Assembly: GCA_902363625.1 (NCBI GenBank)
Contig: CABJAS010000009.1
Location: 106,196 to 170,195 of the forward strand
Direction of reading: 5' to 3'
Length of the DNA stretch: 64,000 bases
DNA from: Clostridiaceae bacterium
GTDB lineage: Bacteria; Bacillota_I; Bacilli_A; Erysipelotrichales; Coprobacillaceae
Part shown: positions 54,981 to 64,000 of the stretch, in pieces
Numbering within the stretch: the stretch's first letter is position 1
Layout of the letters: the number at the start of each line of letters is the position of its first letter
Position numbers and translations under genes: made by a program
Notes under the pieces: model-generated
What the model was told of the DNA's origin: nothing
Databases searched by the model: none
What the model saw: only the letters and a program-made list of their open reading frames with translations

Positions 54981-55523
54981 CTATCCGTATATTTCTTGTT
55001 CAGTTTTATCTCTTAACTGAGAAACTTGTTTAACTGTCTTTAATCCGGCTAAACCTTCCATAGTCGCTCTAACCATATTAATTGGTGTTCTTGATCCAAT
55101 ACATTTAGATAAGATATCTGTGTATCCAGCCAATTCGACAACCGCACGAACAGGTCCTCCGGCAATAATTCCAGTACCTTGAGCAGCTGGTCTAATAAAT
55201 ACTTTACCAGAACCATATACTCCTGTTGCTTCATGAGGAATTGTTCCGTGAAGAATAGGCACATTGATTAAGTTACGTTTTGCAGCTTCAGAAGCTTTTC
55301 TGATTGCATCTGGTACTTCGTTTGCTTTTCCTGTACCAAACCCAACACGACCTTTTTTATCTCCAATTACTACTAAAGCAGCAAAACGGAATTTACGTCC
55401 ACCTTTAACTACTTTTGTAACACGGTTAATCGTAACAACACGTTCTTCAAATTCTTTTTCTTGATTTCTTGGATTCTTAGGACCTCTAGAGTTTCTAGGA
55501 TTTCTTTGTCTACGTTGTTCCAT
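54981..55523 (-). CDS. rpsE: 30S ribosomal protein S5
   Basis: 180 residues: an arginine-asparagine-rich N-terminal tail ([12 protein letters not shown]), then [14 protein letters not shown] and [17 protein letters not shown] blocks ([17 protein letters not shown]). Needed for decoding fidelity. Tail is longer than in Bacillus. Confidence 0.98.
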   Translation of the reverse strand: MEQRRQRNPRNSRGPKNPRNQEKEFEERVVTINRVTKVVKGGRKFRFAALVVIGDKKGRVGFGTGKANEVPDAIRKASEAAKRNLINVPILHGTIPHEATGVYGSGKVFIRPAAQGTGIIAGGPVRAVVELAGYTDILSKCIGSRTPINMVRATMEGLAGLKTVKQVSQLRDKTEQEIYG

Positions 55524-55536
55524 GTTTTACCTCCTT

Positions 55537-55893
55537 TTAGAATTTAAGCCCAACTTCTCTAGCTGCTTCAGCAACAGCTTTTACACGTCCATGGTATACA
55601 TATCCACCACGGTCGAATACTACTTTTTCAATATTTTTAGCTAATGCTCTTTTAGCAATCTCAGCTCCAACAGCTTTAGCGGCTTCAATATTTCCACCGT
55701 TTTCTAATTTCATTTCAACACTTGATGCAGACACTAAAGTTACACCGTTAACATCATCAATGATTTGTGTATGAATGTGAGAATTAGAACGGAATACGTT
55801 TAAACGTGGGCATTCTGGAGTTCCACTAATTTTATTACGAACTCTAGCATGACGTTTTAATCTAACATCATTACGTGAAACCTTTTTAATCAT
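55537..55893 (-). CDS. rplR: 50S ribosomal protein L18
   Basis: 118 residues with [19 protein letters not shown] and [16 protein letters not shown]. Helps bind 5S rRNA into the large subunit. Confidence 0.98.
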   Translation of the reverse strand: MIKKVSRNDVRLKRHARVRNKISGTPECPRLNVFRSNSHIHTQIIDDVNGVTLVSASSVEMKLENGGNIEAAKAVGAEIAKRALAKNIEKVVFDRGGYVYHGRVKAVAEAAREVGLKF

Positions 55894-55920
55894 AATATTG
55901 TAACTCCTTTCTTAAGTTAA

Positions 55921-56466
55921 CTATTTCTTACCAGCAGTTTTACCTTCTTTACGGATAATAGTTTCATCTTTGTATTTAATCCCTTTTCCTTTATAAGGTT
56001 CAGGTTTTCTTACAGCTCTGATCTGAGCGGCAACTTCGCCAACTCTTTCTTTGTTGATCCCAGAAACAACGATTGTTGTTTGGTTAGGAGTTTCAACTGT
56101 AACTCCTTCTTCAGGAATCATTTCTACTGGATGAGAATATCCAATATTAATTACTAATTTATTACCTTGCATAGCAGCACGATATCCGATACCAACGATT
56201 TGTAATTCTTTTTTGAATCCAACGTTAACACCTTCGATCATGTTCGCTAAAAGCGCTCTTGTTGTACCATGCAATTGTTTATGTGATTTAACTTCACTGC
56301 TTCTTTTTACAGTGATTGTTTCTCCGTCTTTTTCAATTGTAATAACGGGAGAAAATTGTTTCACTAAAGTCCCTTTAGGTCCTGTTACAGTAACAGTATT
56401 ATCTGCTGCGATATCAACTGTTACTCCTGCAGGTACCTGGATAAGTTTATTTCCAATACGAGACAT
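55921..56466 (-). CDS. rplF: 50S ribosomal protein L6
   Basis: 181 residues, two similar beta-alpha domains; ends [14 protein letters not shown]. Near the factor-binding site beside the sarcin-ricin loop. Confidence 0.98.
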   Translation of the reverse strand: MSRIGNKLIQVPAGVTVDIAADNTVTVTGPKGTLVKQFSPVITIEKDGETITVKRSSEVKSHKQLHGTTRALLANMIEGVNVGFKKELQIVGIGYRAAMQGNKLVINIGYSHPVEMIPEEGVTVETPNQTTIVVSGINKERVGEVAAQIRAVRKPEPYKGKGIKYKDETIIRKEGKTAGKK

Positions 56467-56495
56467 TTATAGTACCTCCTGGATTAATTTTTTTA

Positions 56496-56891
56496 TTACC
56501 AAATATAAGCTAATACTTCTCCACCGATTTGTTTAGCTTTTGCTTCTTTATCAGTCATAATACCTTGAGAAGTTGATAAGACAACGATACCTAAACCATT
56601 TAATACTCTAGGAATTTCGTTTACTCTCGCATAAACACGTAACCCTGGTTTAGAAATTCTTTTTAACCCAGAAATTACTCTGTCATTACCTTTGTATTTT
56701 AAAGTCAATGTGATATTTCTCTCTGCTTTTTCACCTTCGACTTTATACCCTTTGATAAATCCTTCATTTTTCAAAATTTCAGCGATTTCCACTTTCATAT
56801 TTGAAGCTGGCACAACAACTGTTTCATGACGTTGTTGATTAGCATTACGGATTCTTGTTAACATATCTGCAATTGGATCTGTCATAACCAT
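56496..56891 (-). CDS. rpsH: 30S ribosomal protein S8
   Basis: 131 residues starting [16 protein letters not shown] as in Bacillus, ending around [13 protein letters not shown] and GGEVLAYIW. The start at 56891 has AAGGAGG 8 nt upstream; a TTG six bases earlier is less likely. Central-domain 16S binder, and a translational regulator of spc operons in some bacteria. Confidence 0.98.
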   Translation of the reverse strand: MVMTDPIADMLTRIRNANQQRHETVVVPASNMKVEIAEILKNEGFIKGYKVEGEKAERNITLTLKYKGNDRVISGLKRISKPGLRVYARVNEIPRVLNGLGIVVLSTSQGIMTDKEAKAKQIGGEVLAYIW

Positions 56892-56935
56892 CTGCAAGTC
56901 CTCCTTCCACTTGGATCATTATATCTAAGTCTATA

Positions 56936-57121
56936 TTACCAGCTTGCTTTCTTTACACCCGGAATTTCACCTTTATAAGCTAATTCACGGAAGCAAATAC
57001 GGCAAAGCTTAAATTTACGAATAACTGAATGTGGTCTTCCACAACGTTCGCAACGTGTATATTCACGTACTTTATACTTCTGAGGACGTTGTTGTTTCAC
57101 TTTCATAGATGTTTTAGCCAT
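56936..57121 (-). CDS. rpsN: 30S ribosomal protein S14, zinc type
   Basis: 61 residues with the zinc ribbon C-x2-C...C-x2-C ([16 protein letters not shown]). This short zinc form is the main type in low-GC Gram-positives. Confidence 0.98.
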   Translation of the reverse strand: MAKTSMKVKQQRPQKYKVREYTRCERCGRPHSVIRKFKLCRICFRELAYKGEIPGVKKASW

Positions 57122-57139
57122 GCGTTAAGTCCTCCTTTA

Positions 57140-57679
57140 CTATTTTTGGAAAGGCATTCCTAATTGTCCTAGCAATTCGCGACCCTCTTGGTCTGTGTTT
57201 GCTGTTGTTACAATTACGATGTCCATCCCTCTGATTTTATTTACTTTATCAAAATTGATTTCAGGGAAAATTAATTGTTCTCTGATACCTAATGTATAGT
57301 TACCTCTACCGTCAAAAGCATCTTTAGATACACCTCTAAAGTCTCTTACACGAGGTAAGCTGATAGATACTAATTTATCAAGGAATTCGAACATTTTTTC
57401 TCCACGTAAAGTTACTTTGCAGCCAATTGGCATACCTTCACGTAATTTGAACCCCGCAATTGATTTTTTAGCTTTAGTTACAACTGGTTTTTGTCCTGTG
57501 ATTTGTGCTAATTCATTTACAGCATCATCTAATACTTTAGAATTAGATACAGCATCACCAACTCCCATGTTGATTACAATTTTTTCGATAGCTGGAACTT
57601 GCATTACTGATTTGTAATTAAATTTTTCCATCATCGATTTAACTACTTCTTGTTTGTAACGTTCTTGTAAACGGTTCAT
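57140..57679 (-). CDS. rplE: 50S ribosomal protein L5
   Basis: 179 residues: [32 protein letters not shown] and [18 protein letters not shown]. Binds 5S rRNA and contacts S13 and P-site tRNA. Confidence 0.98.
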   Translation of the reverse strand: MNRLQERYKQEVVKSMMEKFNYKSVMQVPAIEKIVINMGVGDAVSNSKVLDDAVNELAQITGQKPVVTKAKKSIAGFKLREGMPIGCKVTLRGEKMFEFLDKLVSISLPRVRDFRGVSKDAFDGRGNYTLGIREQLIFPEINFDKVNKIRGMDIVIVTTANTDQEGRELLGQLGMPFQK

Positions 57680-57697
57680 TCGTTATGTCCTCCTTCC

Positions 57698-58021
57698 TTA
57701 TTTTTTCTTACTTTTATCGATTTGTTTTCCTGATTTTTTAGCTATACGAATCTTACGTCCGTCAACTCTTTCGAAACCGATTTTAGTAATTGATTTAGCT
57801 TTTTCATCATAATAAGCTACGTTAGATACATGGATTGGGGCTTCTCTGGAGATAATACCACCTTCAGGATCTTGCTGAGAAGGTTTGATATGTTTTGTTA
57901 CCATATTTACTCCTTCAACAACGACTCTGTTTTCTTTAGGAAGAGTTTGTAGTACTTCACCTTGTTTACCTTTATCTTTACCTGCGATAACTTCTACTTT
58001 GTCACCTACACGTATTTTCAT
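57698..58021 (-). CDS. rplX: 50S ribosomal protein L24
   Basis: 107 residues with a KOW motif ([18 protein letters not shown]) and a lysine-rich end. An early assembly starter on 23S rRNA. Confidence 0.98.
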   Translation of the reverse strand: MKIRVGDKVEVIAGKDKGKQGEVLQTLPKENRVVVEGVNMVTKHIKPSQQDPEGGIISREAPIHVSNVAYYDEKAKSITKIGFERVDGRKIRIAKKSGKQIDKSKKK

Positions 58022-58035
58022 ACTTATACCTCCTA

Positions 58036-58404
58036 TTATAATACTTCAGGAGCAAGTGAAACGATTTTCATGAAATCTGCATCTCTTAACTCTCTGGCAA
58101 CAGGACCAAAAATACGAGTCCCTCTAGGTGATTTATCATCTTTGATAAGAACAACTGCGTTGTCATCAAATTTAATGTAAGATCCGTTTGTACGACCTAC
58201 ACCGTATTTTGTTCTTACCACAACTGCTTTAACAACATCACCTTTTTTAACGGCACCACCTGGAGCGGCACTCTTTACTGTACATACAACGATATCACCG
58301 ATACCGCTTGATTTTTTATTTGAACCACCAAGATTTCTGATAACTAATACTTCTTTAGCACCAGTATTGTCGGCTACTTTTAATCTAGATTCATTCTGGA
58401 CCAT
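58036..58404 (-). CDS. rplN: 50S ribosomal protein L14
   Basis: 122 residues, [18 protein letters not shown] then [15 protein letters not shown]. At the subunit interface, contacts 16S h14. Confidence 0.98.
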   Translation of the reverse strand: MVQNESRLKVADNTGAKEVLVIRNLGGSNKKSSGIGDIVVCTVKSAAPGGAVKKGDVVKAVVVRTKYGVGRTNGSYIKFDDNAVVLIKDDKSPRGTRIFGPVARELRDADFMKIVSLAPEVL

Positions 58405-58430
58405 TTCTGATTGACCTCCTTTCGAAGTAT

Positions 58431-58691
58431 TTAGATAACTTCAGCTTTTTTAACGACCTCTACTAAACGGAAACGTTTTGTAGCAGATAACGGTCTTGTT
58501 TCCATAACTGTTACTGTATCACCGATTTTTGCAATACCTTCTTCATCATGAGCTTTAAACTTTTTAGAAGATTTCACACGTTTTCCGTACAACTTATGTT
58601 TAACATGAGTTTCGACTAATACTGTAATTGTCTTATCCATTTTGTCAGAAATAACAGTTCCAGTATATACTTTACGACTATTTCTTTCCAT
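58431..58691 (-). CDS. rpsQ: 30S ribosomal protein S17
   Basis: 86 residues of an OB fold: [16 protein letters not shown], and [20 protein letters not shown]. Early 16S 5'-domain binder. Confidence 0.98.
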   Translation of the reverse strand: MERNSRKVYTGTVISDKMDKTITVLVETHVKHKLYGKRVKSSKKFKAHDEEGIAKIGDTVTVMETRPLSATKRFRLVEVVKKAEVI

Positions 58692-58703
58692 TGTTCATCC
58701 TCC

Positions 58704-58901
58704 TTACTGGTTTAATTCTCTTTCTCTAATTACTGTTTTGATCTTTGCAATTGATTTACGCACTTGTCTAACACGAGCTGTGTTTTCTAACTGACCAGTT
58801 GCTTGTTGGAATCTTAATTCGAATAATTCTCTTTTATACTCTTCTACTTTGTTAAGTAACTCTTTAGTTTCGATTTCTCTGATTTCTTGAACTTTCATCA
58901 T
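58704..58901 (-). CDS. rpmC: 50S ribosomal protein L29
   Basis: 65 residues, two long helices; [15 protein letters not shown] and [14 protein letters not shown] are the family blocks. Near the tunnel exit, docking trigger factor. Its ATG shares the last A of the rplP stop codon. Confidence 0.97.
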   Translation of the reverse strand: MMKVQEIREIETKELLNKVEEYKRELFELRFQQATGQLENTARVRQVRKSIAKIKTVIRERELNQ

Positions 58902-59311
58902 TACTCACCTTTCTTAATGATTTTACATTTGATCGGTAGTTTATGAGATGCAAGTCTTAAAGCTTCACGTGCTGTTTCTTCATCAACACCTGCTACTTCA
59001 AACATCACTCTACCTTGTTTTACTACTGCTACCCATTCTTCTGGATTACCTTTTCCGGAACCCATACGTACTTCTAATGGTTTTTTTGTTTTTGCTAAAT
59101 GAGGGAAGATTCTAATCCATACTTGACCACCACGTTTCATGTGACGGTTGATGGCGATACGTGCAGCTTCGATTTGACGGCTTGTAATCCAAGCACCTTC
59201 AGCTGCCTTTAATCCATATTCTCCAAATGATACTTCTGCTCCACCTTTTGTTTTACCTTCGTATCTAACTCTGTGTGGTCTTCTGTATTTTGTTCTTTTA
59301 GGCATCAACAT
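58901..59311 (-). CDS. rplP: 50S ribosomal protein L16
   Basis: 136 residues: [14 protein letters not shown] at the start and [29 protein letters not shown] further on. Aligns A-site tRNA. It starts 2 nt after the rpsC stop. Confidence 0.98.
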   Translation of the reverse strand: MLMPKRTKYRRPHRVRYEGKTKGGAEVSFGEYGLKAAEGAWITSRQIEAARIAINRHMKRGGQVWIRIFPHLAKTKKPLEVRMGSGKGNPEEWVAVVKQGRVMFEVAGVDEETAREALRLASHKLPIKCKIIKKGE

Positions 59312-59313
59312 GG

Positions 59314-59967
59314 TTATTTATCCCCTTTCTTCTTTTCTGGTAAGATTTCTCCCTTGCAAATCCAAACTTTAACTCCTAATTTACCATAAGTAGTATCCGC
59401 TTCAGCAGTAGCATAATCAATGTCAGCTCTTAAAGTATGAAGAGGTACGTTACCTTCAGAATATCCTTCAGCACGAGCCATATCAGCTCCACCAAGACGT
59501 CCTGAAACGCTAGTTTTAATTCCTTTTGCTCCAGCTCTCATTGCTCTTTGAATAGCACGTTTTTGTACTGTTCTGAATGAAGCACGGTTTTCTAATTGTT
59601 CAGCGATGCTTCTAGCAACTAACTGAGCAACTGTATCCGGATTTTTGATTTCAACAATGTTAATAAATACTTGTTTATCACCAGTAATTTTTGCTACTTT
59701 TTTACGTAATGCTTCTACTGATTCACCATCTTTACCGATAACGATACCTGGTCTTGCAGTATGAACATAAACGTTTACACGATTTTTAGTTCTTTCAATT
59801 TCAATTCTTGATACAGAAGCAGATTTCAATTCTTTTCCTAAGAATTCACGGATTTTAATATCTTCATGTAATAATCCTGCGAAATCTTTATCATTAGCGT
59901 ACCATCTTGAATCCCAATTACGGTTAATACCTACACGTAATCCTATTGGACTAACTTTTTGACCCAT
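59314..59967 (-). CDS. rpsC: 30S ribosomal protein S3
   Basis: 217 residues with a KH domain ([19 protein letters not shown]) and the C-terminal [20 protein letters not shown]. At the mRNA entry site and part of its helicase. Confidence 0.98.
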   Translation of the reverse strand: MGQKVSPIGLRVGINRNWDSRWYANDKDFAGLLHEDIKIREFLGKELKSASVSRIEIERTKNRVNVYVHTARPGIVIGKDGESVEALRKKVAKITGDKQVFINIVEIKNPDTVAQLVARSIAEQLENRASFRTVQKRAIQRAMRAGAKGIKTSVSGRLGGADMARAEGYSEGNVPLHTLRADIDYATAEADTTYGKLGVKVWICKGEILPEKKKGDK

Positions 59968-59985
59968 TGTGTAACCTCCTTCTTA

Positions 59986-60318
59986 CTATCTTTCATCTAC
60001 CACAACTGTGATATGACTAGTTCTTTTTAAAATTTGAGCGCCACTACCTTTTGCTTTAGTAGTATATCTCTTTAAAGTTGGACCTTCATCAACATAAATT
60101 TCCTTGATGAATAATTTATCTGCATCTAATCCTTGATTGTTAACAGCGTTTGAAGCTGCTGATTTTACTACTTTATAAACTGCCGGACTAGCTGATTTGT
60201 TAGTATATTCTAAAATACCTAACGCTTCCTTTACATCCTTACCCCTAACCAAGTCTACAACTAATCTTGTTTTCTGAGGGGCAACACGAATCATTTTAGC
60301 TGTTGCTCTAGCTTCCAT
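59986..60318 (-). CDS. rplV: 50S ribosomal protein L22
   Basis: 110 residues: [18 protein letters not shown], and the extended loop [20 protein letters not shown] that lines the exit tunnel (macrolide site). Confidence 0.98.
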   Translation of the reverse strand: MEARATAKMIRVAPQKTRLVVDLVRGKDVKEALGILEYTNKSASPAVYKVVKSAASNAVNNQGLDADKLFIKEIYVDEGPTLKRYTTKAKGSGAQILKRTSHITVVVDER

Positions 60319-60335
60319 GACATCTTCCTCCTCTC

Positions 60336-60617
60336 TTATTTCTTACCTGCTTTTTTGTCATCTGCACCATGACCATGGTAAGTTCTTGTTGGAGCGAATT
60401 CTCCTAATTTGTGTCCTACCATATCTTCAGTTACATAAACTGGAATATGTTCTTTTCCATTATACACTGCGAATGTATGCTCAATAAATTGAGGGAAAAT
60501 AGTTGAACGTCTTGACCAAGTTTTAATAACTTCTTTTTTACCAGAAGCGTTTAATGCTTCTACTTTTTTCATTAAGTGACCATCTACGAAAGGCCCTTTT
60601 TTAAGACTACGTGACAT
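60336..60617 (-). CDS. rpsS: 30S ribosomal protein S19
   Basis: 93 residues, [18 protein letters not shown] then [20 protein letters not shown]. In the 30S head with S13. Confidence 0.98.
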   Translation of the reverse strand: MSRSLKKGPFVDGHLMKKVEALNASGKKEVIKTWSRRSTIFPQFIEHTFAVYNGKEHIPVYVTEDMVGHKLGEFAPTRTYHGHGADDKKAGKK

Positions 60618-60631
60618 TATTTTATCCTCCT

Positions 60632-61465
60632 TTATTTAGCATTACGACGACGAACTATTAATTTAGTTGAAGCCTTTTTAGATTTTCTAGTTTTAACACC
60701 AAGTGCTTTTTTACCCCAAGGTGTCATTGGTGCTTTACGACCGATTGAAGTTTTACCTTCACCACCACCATGAGGGTGATCATTAGGGTTCATTACAGAA
60801 CCACGAACAGTTGGTCTAACACCTTTCCATCTCATACGTCCGGCTTTACCGTAGTTTACTAGTCCATGATCTTCATTTCCTACTACACCAACAGTTGCTG
60901 TACATACTGATAAGAATTTTCTTACTTCACCAGAAGCTAATCTAATAATGACATATTTGTCTTCTTTCCCTAAGATCTGTGCAGACACACCAGCAGCTCT
61001 TGCTAACTGTCCACCTTTACCAGGGTGCATTTCAATATTGTGGATAACTGTACCTTCAGGCATATTTCCCATTGGTAATGAGTTTCCTACTTTAATATCG
61101 GCATTTTCAGAAGCAACGATTTGCATTCCTACTTCTAAACCTTTTGGAGCTAAGATATATCTTTTTTCACCATCAGCATAATTGATTAATGCAATATTTG
61201 CTGTTCTGTTTGGATCATATTCAATAGTTGCTACTTTTCCAGGAACGTCTAATTTATTACGCTTGAAATCGATAATACGGTATAAACGTTTGTGTCCACC
61301 ACCGTGATGACGAGTAGTGATAACACCTTGGTTATTACGTCCACCTTTTTTACCGAAACGAACAACTAGTGATTTTTGTGGTTTATTTGTTGTAATTTCA
61401 TCATAAGTTAATGATGTCATATTACGACGACCATTTGTGACTGGCTTATATTTCTTAATTGCCAT
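60632..61465 (-). CDS. rplB: 50S ribosomal protein L2
   Basis: 277 residues: [38 protein letters not shown] and the C-terminal [14 protein letters not shown] that reaches the peptidyl transferase centre. Most conserved large-subunit protein. Confidence 0.99.
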   Translation of the reverse strand: MAIKKYKPVTNGRRNMTSLTYDEITTNKPQKSLVVRFGKKGGRNNQGVITTRHHGGGHKRLYRIIDFKRNKLDVPGKVATIEYDPNRTANIALINYADGEKRYILAPKGLEVGMQIVASENADIKVGNSLPMGNMPEGTVIHNIEMHPGKGGQLARAAGVSAQILGKEDKYVIIRLASGEVRKFLSVCTATVGVVGNEDHGLVNYGKAGRMRWKGVRPTVRGSVMNPNDHPHGGGEGKTSIGRKAPMTPWGKKALGVKTRKSKKASTKLIVRRRNAK

Positions 61466-61486
61466 CTCTAGTTTCCTCCTATTTTC

Positions 61487-61502
61487 TGGGTAAGCTTACC
61501 CA
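61487..61502. repeat. Perfect 16-nt palindrome between rplW and rplB
   Basis: TGGGTAAGCTTACCCA is fully self-complementary and can form a 6-bp hairpin with loop AGCT in the mRNA, just before the rplB ribosome-binding site. The rplW-rplB gap (49 nt) is larger than most gaps in this operon. Possible RNA processing or pausing site. Confidence 0.5.
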
Positions 61503-61514
61503 ATAATGTATCGA

Positions 61515-61805
61515 CTATTCTTCTCCGAATAAATCGATTGAGCTTCCTTCAGCTAATGTAACAATAGCTTTTTTTCTTCTGTTAGTTTTACCTGTGTATT
61601 TACCAACACGTTTAGTTTTAGCTCTTACTCTGATTACGTTTACTCTTTCAACTTTAACGTCGAACATTTTTTCTACAGCAGTCTTGATTTCATTCTTGTT
61701 TGCTGTTAATTCAACATCAAATGTATATTTGTTTTCTTCAGCTTGTAATGTTAAAGATTTTTCTGTTAAAACAGGTCTCTTTAATACGTCAGTAATATGT
61801 GCCAT
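61515..61805 (-). CDS. rplW: 50S ribosomal protein L23
   Basis: 96 residues: [14 protein letters not shown], and [19 protein letters not shown]. At the tunnel exit, docking site for trigger factor and SRP. Its ATG shares one base with the rplD stop. Confidence 0.98.
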   Translation of the reverse strand: MAHITDVLKRPVLTEKSLTLQAEENKYTFDVELTANKNEIKTAVEKMFDVKVERVNVIRVRAKTKRVGKYTGKTNRRKKAIVTLAEGSSIDLFGEE

Positions 61806-62428
61806 TATGCAAGCACCTCCTCAATTGCTTTTACAGCAGCTTCAGTGATGATCATTTTATTACTGTTTAAGATATCGTATACGTTGATTTTGTTAGCTTC
61901 TAAAATCATCACACCTGGGATATTTTTAGCAGATAGCGCTACGTTCATATCGATTTCGTCAACAACTAATAATGTTTTTGCTGGAGCTTGAAGATTTTCT
62001 AATACTTTTATCATCGCTTTAGTTTTAGGAGCTTCCATTGTGATAGTATCAACTACCATTAATTCAGAGTCCACTACTTTGCTTGATAATGCAGATCTTA
62101 ATGCAAGTCTACCAACTTTACGATTAAGTTTGAAGCCATATTTTCTTGGAGTAGGTCCGAAAACAACTCCCCCACCACGCCATTGAGGCGCACGAGTTGA
62201 ACCTTGTCTTGCTCTACCTGTTCCTTTTTGTCTCCATGGTTTTTTACCACCACCGGCAACTTCTGTACGATTTTTAACTTTATGTGTTCCTTGTCTGATA
62301 GATGCTCTTTGTAATAACACCATATCAAACATCGCTTGTTTATTTGGTTCGATACCGAATACCATATCGTTTAATTCGATTTCTTTTACATTAGCACCAT
62401 CTTGGTTGTATACTGCAACTTTTGCCAT
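61805..62428 (-). CDS. rplD: 50S ribosomal protein L4
   Basis: 207 residues with the tunnel loop [20 protein letters not shown] and [11 protein letters not shown]. In some bacteria it also represses its own S10 operon through the leader; whether it does here depends on the leader described at 63541. Confidence 0.98.
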   Translation of the reverse strand: MAKVAVYNQDGANVKEIELNDMVFGIEPNKQAMFDMVLLQRASIRQGTHKVKNRTEVAGGGKKPWRQKGTGRARQGSTRAPQWRGGGVVFGPTPRKYGFKLNRKVGRLALRSALSSKVVDSELMVVDTITMEAPKTKAMIKVLENLQAPAKTLLVVDEIDMNVALSAKNIPGVMILEANKINVYDILNSNKMIITEAAVKAIEEVLA

Positions 62429-62452
62429 TTGTAAAATCCTCCTTCCCTACAA

Positions 62453-63202
62453 TTATTCAGCAGCTTCAGCTGTCACTTCAACTGCCGCTTCTGTATTTTC
62501 TTCTACAGCTGTTACTTCTTCGATTTCTTCCACTGGTTGTTGATTAACAACTAATTCAACAGCAGGGTTTACTTTTCCGTTTCCTTTAACAGCAGATTTT
62601 ACAATTACTAATCCTTTTTTAGGTCCTGGAATTGAACCTTTAATTAATAATAAGTTATTTTCAACGTCAACTGCTACGATTTCTAAGTTTTGAATCGTTC
62701 TAGTTACGTTCCCCATTTGTCCTGGTAATTTTTTACCTGGAGCAATACGGTTTGGAGCGATTGGTCCCATTGATCCAACGATTCTATGGGCACCTGACCC
62801 ATGTCCTTTAGGACCAATTTTTTGACCATGTCTCTTAATTACACCTTGATAACCTTTACCTTTTGAAGTTCCTTGCACATCCACTACTTCGCCAGCTACA
62901 AAGCTATCAACTTTAATTGAGTCTCCAACTTCATAACTCATCATTTCGCTATAACGAAACTCTCTAATGAAGCGCTTAGGGGCAGTGTTTGCCTTGCTAG
63001 CAATTCCTTTTTCAGGTTTGTTTGCTAAACTTTCTCTTTTGTCTTCGAAACCAACTTGGATGGCTTCGTAACCGTCGTTTTCTACTGTTTTCTTTTGTAA
63101 TACAACGTTTTCAGTAGCTTCAACTACAGTTACAGGAATTAAAGACCCATCAGTTGTAAACACTTGAGTCATTCCTAATTTACGACCTAAGATTCCTTTC
63201 AT
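62453..63202 (-). CDS. rplC: 50S ribosomal protein L3 with acidic C-terminal tail
   Basis: 249 residues, about 40 more than usual. The core has [30 protein letters not shown] and [15 protein letters not shown]. After the usual end a tail rich in Glu, Ala, Val and Thr follows ([19 protein letters not shown]). An initiator of large-subunit assembly near the peptidyl transferase centre. The start at 63202 has AAAGGTG upstream. Confidence 0.98.
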   Translation of the reverse strand: MKGILGRKLGMTQVFTTDGSLIPVTVVEATENVVLQKKTVENDGYEAIQVGFEDKRESLANKPEKGIASKANTAPKRFIREFRYSEMMSYEVGDSIKVDSFVAGEVVDVQGTSKGKGYQGVIKRHGQKIGPKGHGSGAHRIVGSMGPIAPNRIAPGKKLPGQMGNVTRTIQNLEIVAVDVENNLLLIKGSIPGPKKGLVIVKSAVKGNGKVNPAVELVVNQQPVEEIEEVTAVEENTEAAVEVTAEAAE

Positions 63203-63226
63203 GAGTTACACCTTTTACCTTTCATT

Positions 63227-63535
63227 CTATAATTTGATTTCGATATCCACACCACTAGGTAATTCTAATCTAGTTAAAACATCAATTGTTTCTGGTGTTG
63301 GATTAACGATGTCGATTAAACGCTTATGTGTTCTGATTTCGAATTGTTCACGTGAATCTTTGTATTTATGAACCGCTCTCAATACTGTGTAAATTTCTTT
63401 TTCAGTTGGTAAAGGTACTGGACCTACCACCTGTGCACCAGTCTTTTTAGCTGCTGCTACGATTTTTTCAGAAGACCCATCTAAGATCTTGTGATCAAAA
63501 GCTTTTAATCTAATTCTAATTTTGTTGTTTGCCAT
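63227..63535 (-). CDS. rpsJ: 30S ribosomal protein S10 (NusE)
   Basis: 102 residues, [19 protein letters not shown] and [24 protein letters not shown] 30S-head protein that also joins NusB in transcription antitermination. First gene of the operon, preceded by AAAGGAGG, a structured leader and a promoter. Confidence 0.99.
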   Translation of the reverse strand: MANNKIRIRLKAFDHKILDGSSEKIVAAAKKTGAQVVGPVPLPTEKEIYTVLRAVHKYKDSREQFEIRTHKRLIDIVNPTPETIDVLTRLELPSGVDIEIKL

Positions 63536-63540
63536 GTTTA

Positions 63541-63655
63541 CTTCCTCCTTTCGTCTATTTAAATAATAGACTGCTCCATGCGAATTACCTGAAACACTGC
63601 CATGACAACGTTTATCGGTGTTTCAGCAACCTCGCACTTCTTCGCACGCCAACGG
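63541..63655 (-). ncRNA. Structured S10-operon leader
   Basis: On the minus strand the leader has a long stem: GCGA with TCGC at the base, an internal loop, then CTGAAACAC with GTGTTTCAG (9 bp, 63589-63597 with 63618-63626), and a 20-nt loop. A second 7-bp hairpin (63553-63559 with 63565-63571) sits immediately before the ribosome-binding site. It is placed like known ribosomal-protein autoregulatory leaders. Binding partner not known here. Confidence 0.55.
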
Positions 63656-63659
63656 ATAG

Positions 63660-63688
63660 ATTATATACTAAATATTCCCTATTTACAA
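63660..63688 (-). promoter_or_regulatory. S10 operon promoter
   Basis: TTGTAA (63688-63683), 17-nt spacer, TATAAT (63665-63660). Start of transcription is expected near 63653. The stretch 63689-63890 between this promoter and the 5S terminator shows no gene. Confidence 0.82.
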
Positions 63689-63890
63689 GACTTTTTTTCA
63701 TTTATTTTTAAAAAAATTCATTATTCTTCATTCCTCTTATAAAACAAAAAAAGATATATGAAAAGTACTACTATTCATCTATCTGTCTCGATCCTTCTCT
63801 TTGTTCTATATAGATGTCAATAGACCAATCAGTTCACATTATTTATAGGAGACTACAAGACTACATCTGTCTTTCTTTATACTTAAACAC

Positions 63891-63912
63891 AAAAAAAGGA
63901 GGAAACCCTCCT
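63891..63912 (-). terminator. rrn operon terminator
   Basis: On the minus strand AGGAGG-GTTT-CCTCCT (6 bp) then seven T, right after the 5S rRNA. Confidence 0.9.
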
Positions 63913-63922
63913 CTCTTCTCTT

Positions 63923-64000
63923 ACCCGGCAATCTGCTATTTTCGCGATCTCTCACTATCTTCGCCGTTGATATGCTTAACTTCTGTGTTCGAGATGGTTA
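63923..64000 (-). rRNA. rrf: 5S ribosomal RNA, 3' part (partial at window edge)
   Basis: On the minus strand, CGAACACAGAAGTTAAGC is the loop B/helix III sequence of 5S rRNA and ACGGCGAAGATAGT matches helix IV; the RNA ends in GCCGGG, which pairs with the missing 5' end. The 5' part is outside the window. It shows that an rRNA operon ends about 390 nt upstream of rpsJ. Confidence 0.88.

Noticed and set aside
63541..63655. Stem-loop region before rpsJ considered as a tRNA
   Set aside because: No acceptor stem, anticodon loop or T-loop; the fold is a long leader hairpin.
63780..63820. TTGACA on the minus strand near 63815 considered as a second S10 promoter
   Set aside because: No -10 box lies 16-19 nt downstream.

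Overview
The window (about 64 kb, AT-rich) comes from a low-GC Gram-positive bacterium of the Bacillota. Strong Shine-Dalgarno sites, the S10-spc-alpha ribosomal cluster in Bacillus-like order, a zinc-ribbon S14, a four-cysteine adenylate kinase and many short metabolic operons support this. The alpha operon has no rpsD between rpsK and rpoA, unlike many Clostridia. Together with the gene repertoire (paired PTS IIC proteins, EFR1-type ferredoxin, manganese catalase, DUF3737) this fits an Erysipelotrichia-type gut bacterium. The family-level assignment is an inference.

Left part (1-25 kb), mixed accessory and metabolic genes: the end of a CcdA-TlpA thiol-redox fusion with an HxlR regulator and an SDR oxidoreductase; an AraC/GyrI regulator with a stand-alone GyrI-like partner; a PAS-PAS-GGDEF cyclase; a tocopherol-cyclase-like protein; two overlapping membrane sensors (dCache-GGDEF and CHASE-degenerate GGDEF); an Fe-S aldo/keto reductase; an HD hydrolase plus a cysteine-rich protein and a truncated membrane protein; manganese catalase; a MalY-type lyase with a cyclophilin-like lipoprotein; DUF3737; an iron-sulfur-flavoprotein-like reductase; a gamma-glutamyltransferase-split ChrA operon; an orphan PTS IIC; and an Hsp20 gene whose promoter is covered by a CIRCE-like (HrcA) operator.

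Middle (25-43.7 kb): small stress and acetyltransferase genes, then a seven-gene operon of five aldo/keto reductases, an EFR1 flavodoxin-ferredoxin and an NTF2-like protein, divergent from a LysR gene with a T-N11-A box between them. Next come an RpiR/MurR regulator, a cytosolic neutral-ceramidase-like hydrolase and a second orphan PTS IIC around an array of TTAAATATT boxes. A YolD/Y-family polymerase pair, an unrecognised 353-residue protein, YciI and VOC proteins, and a MerR regulator with a classic 19-bp-spaced promoter follow.

Right part (43.8-64 kb), all on the minus strand, is core translation machinery. An rrn operon ends in 5S rRNA at the window edge with its terminator, followed by a structured leader and promoter and then rpsJ through rplQ. 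After a terminator, ecfA1-ecfA2-ecfT-truA run from their own promoter. An acetyltransferase and a decayed gene separate truA from rplM-rpsI, which have a consensus promoter and leader. I saw no CRISPR array, insertion sequence, prophage or tRNA.
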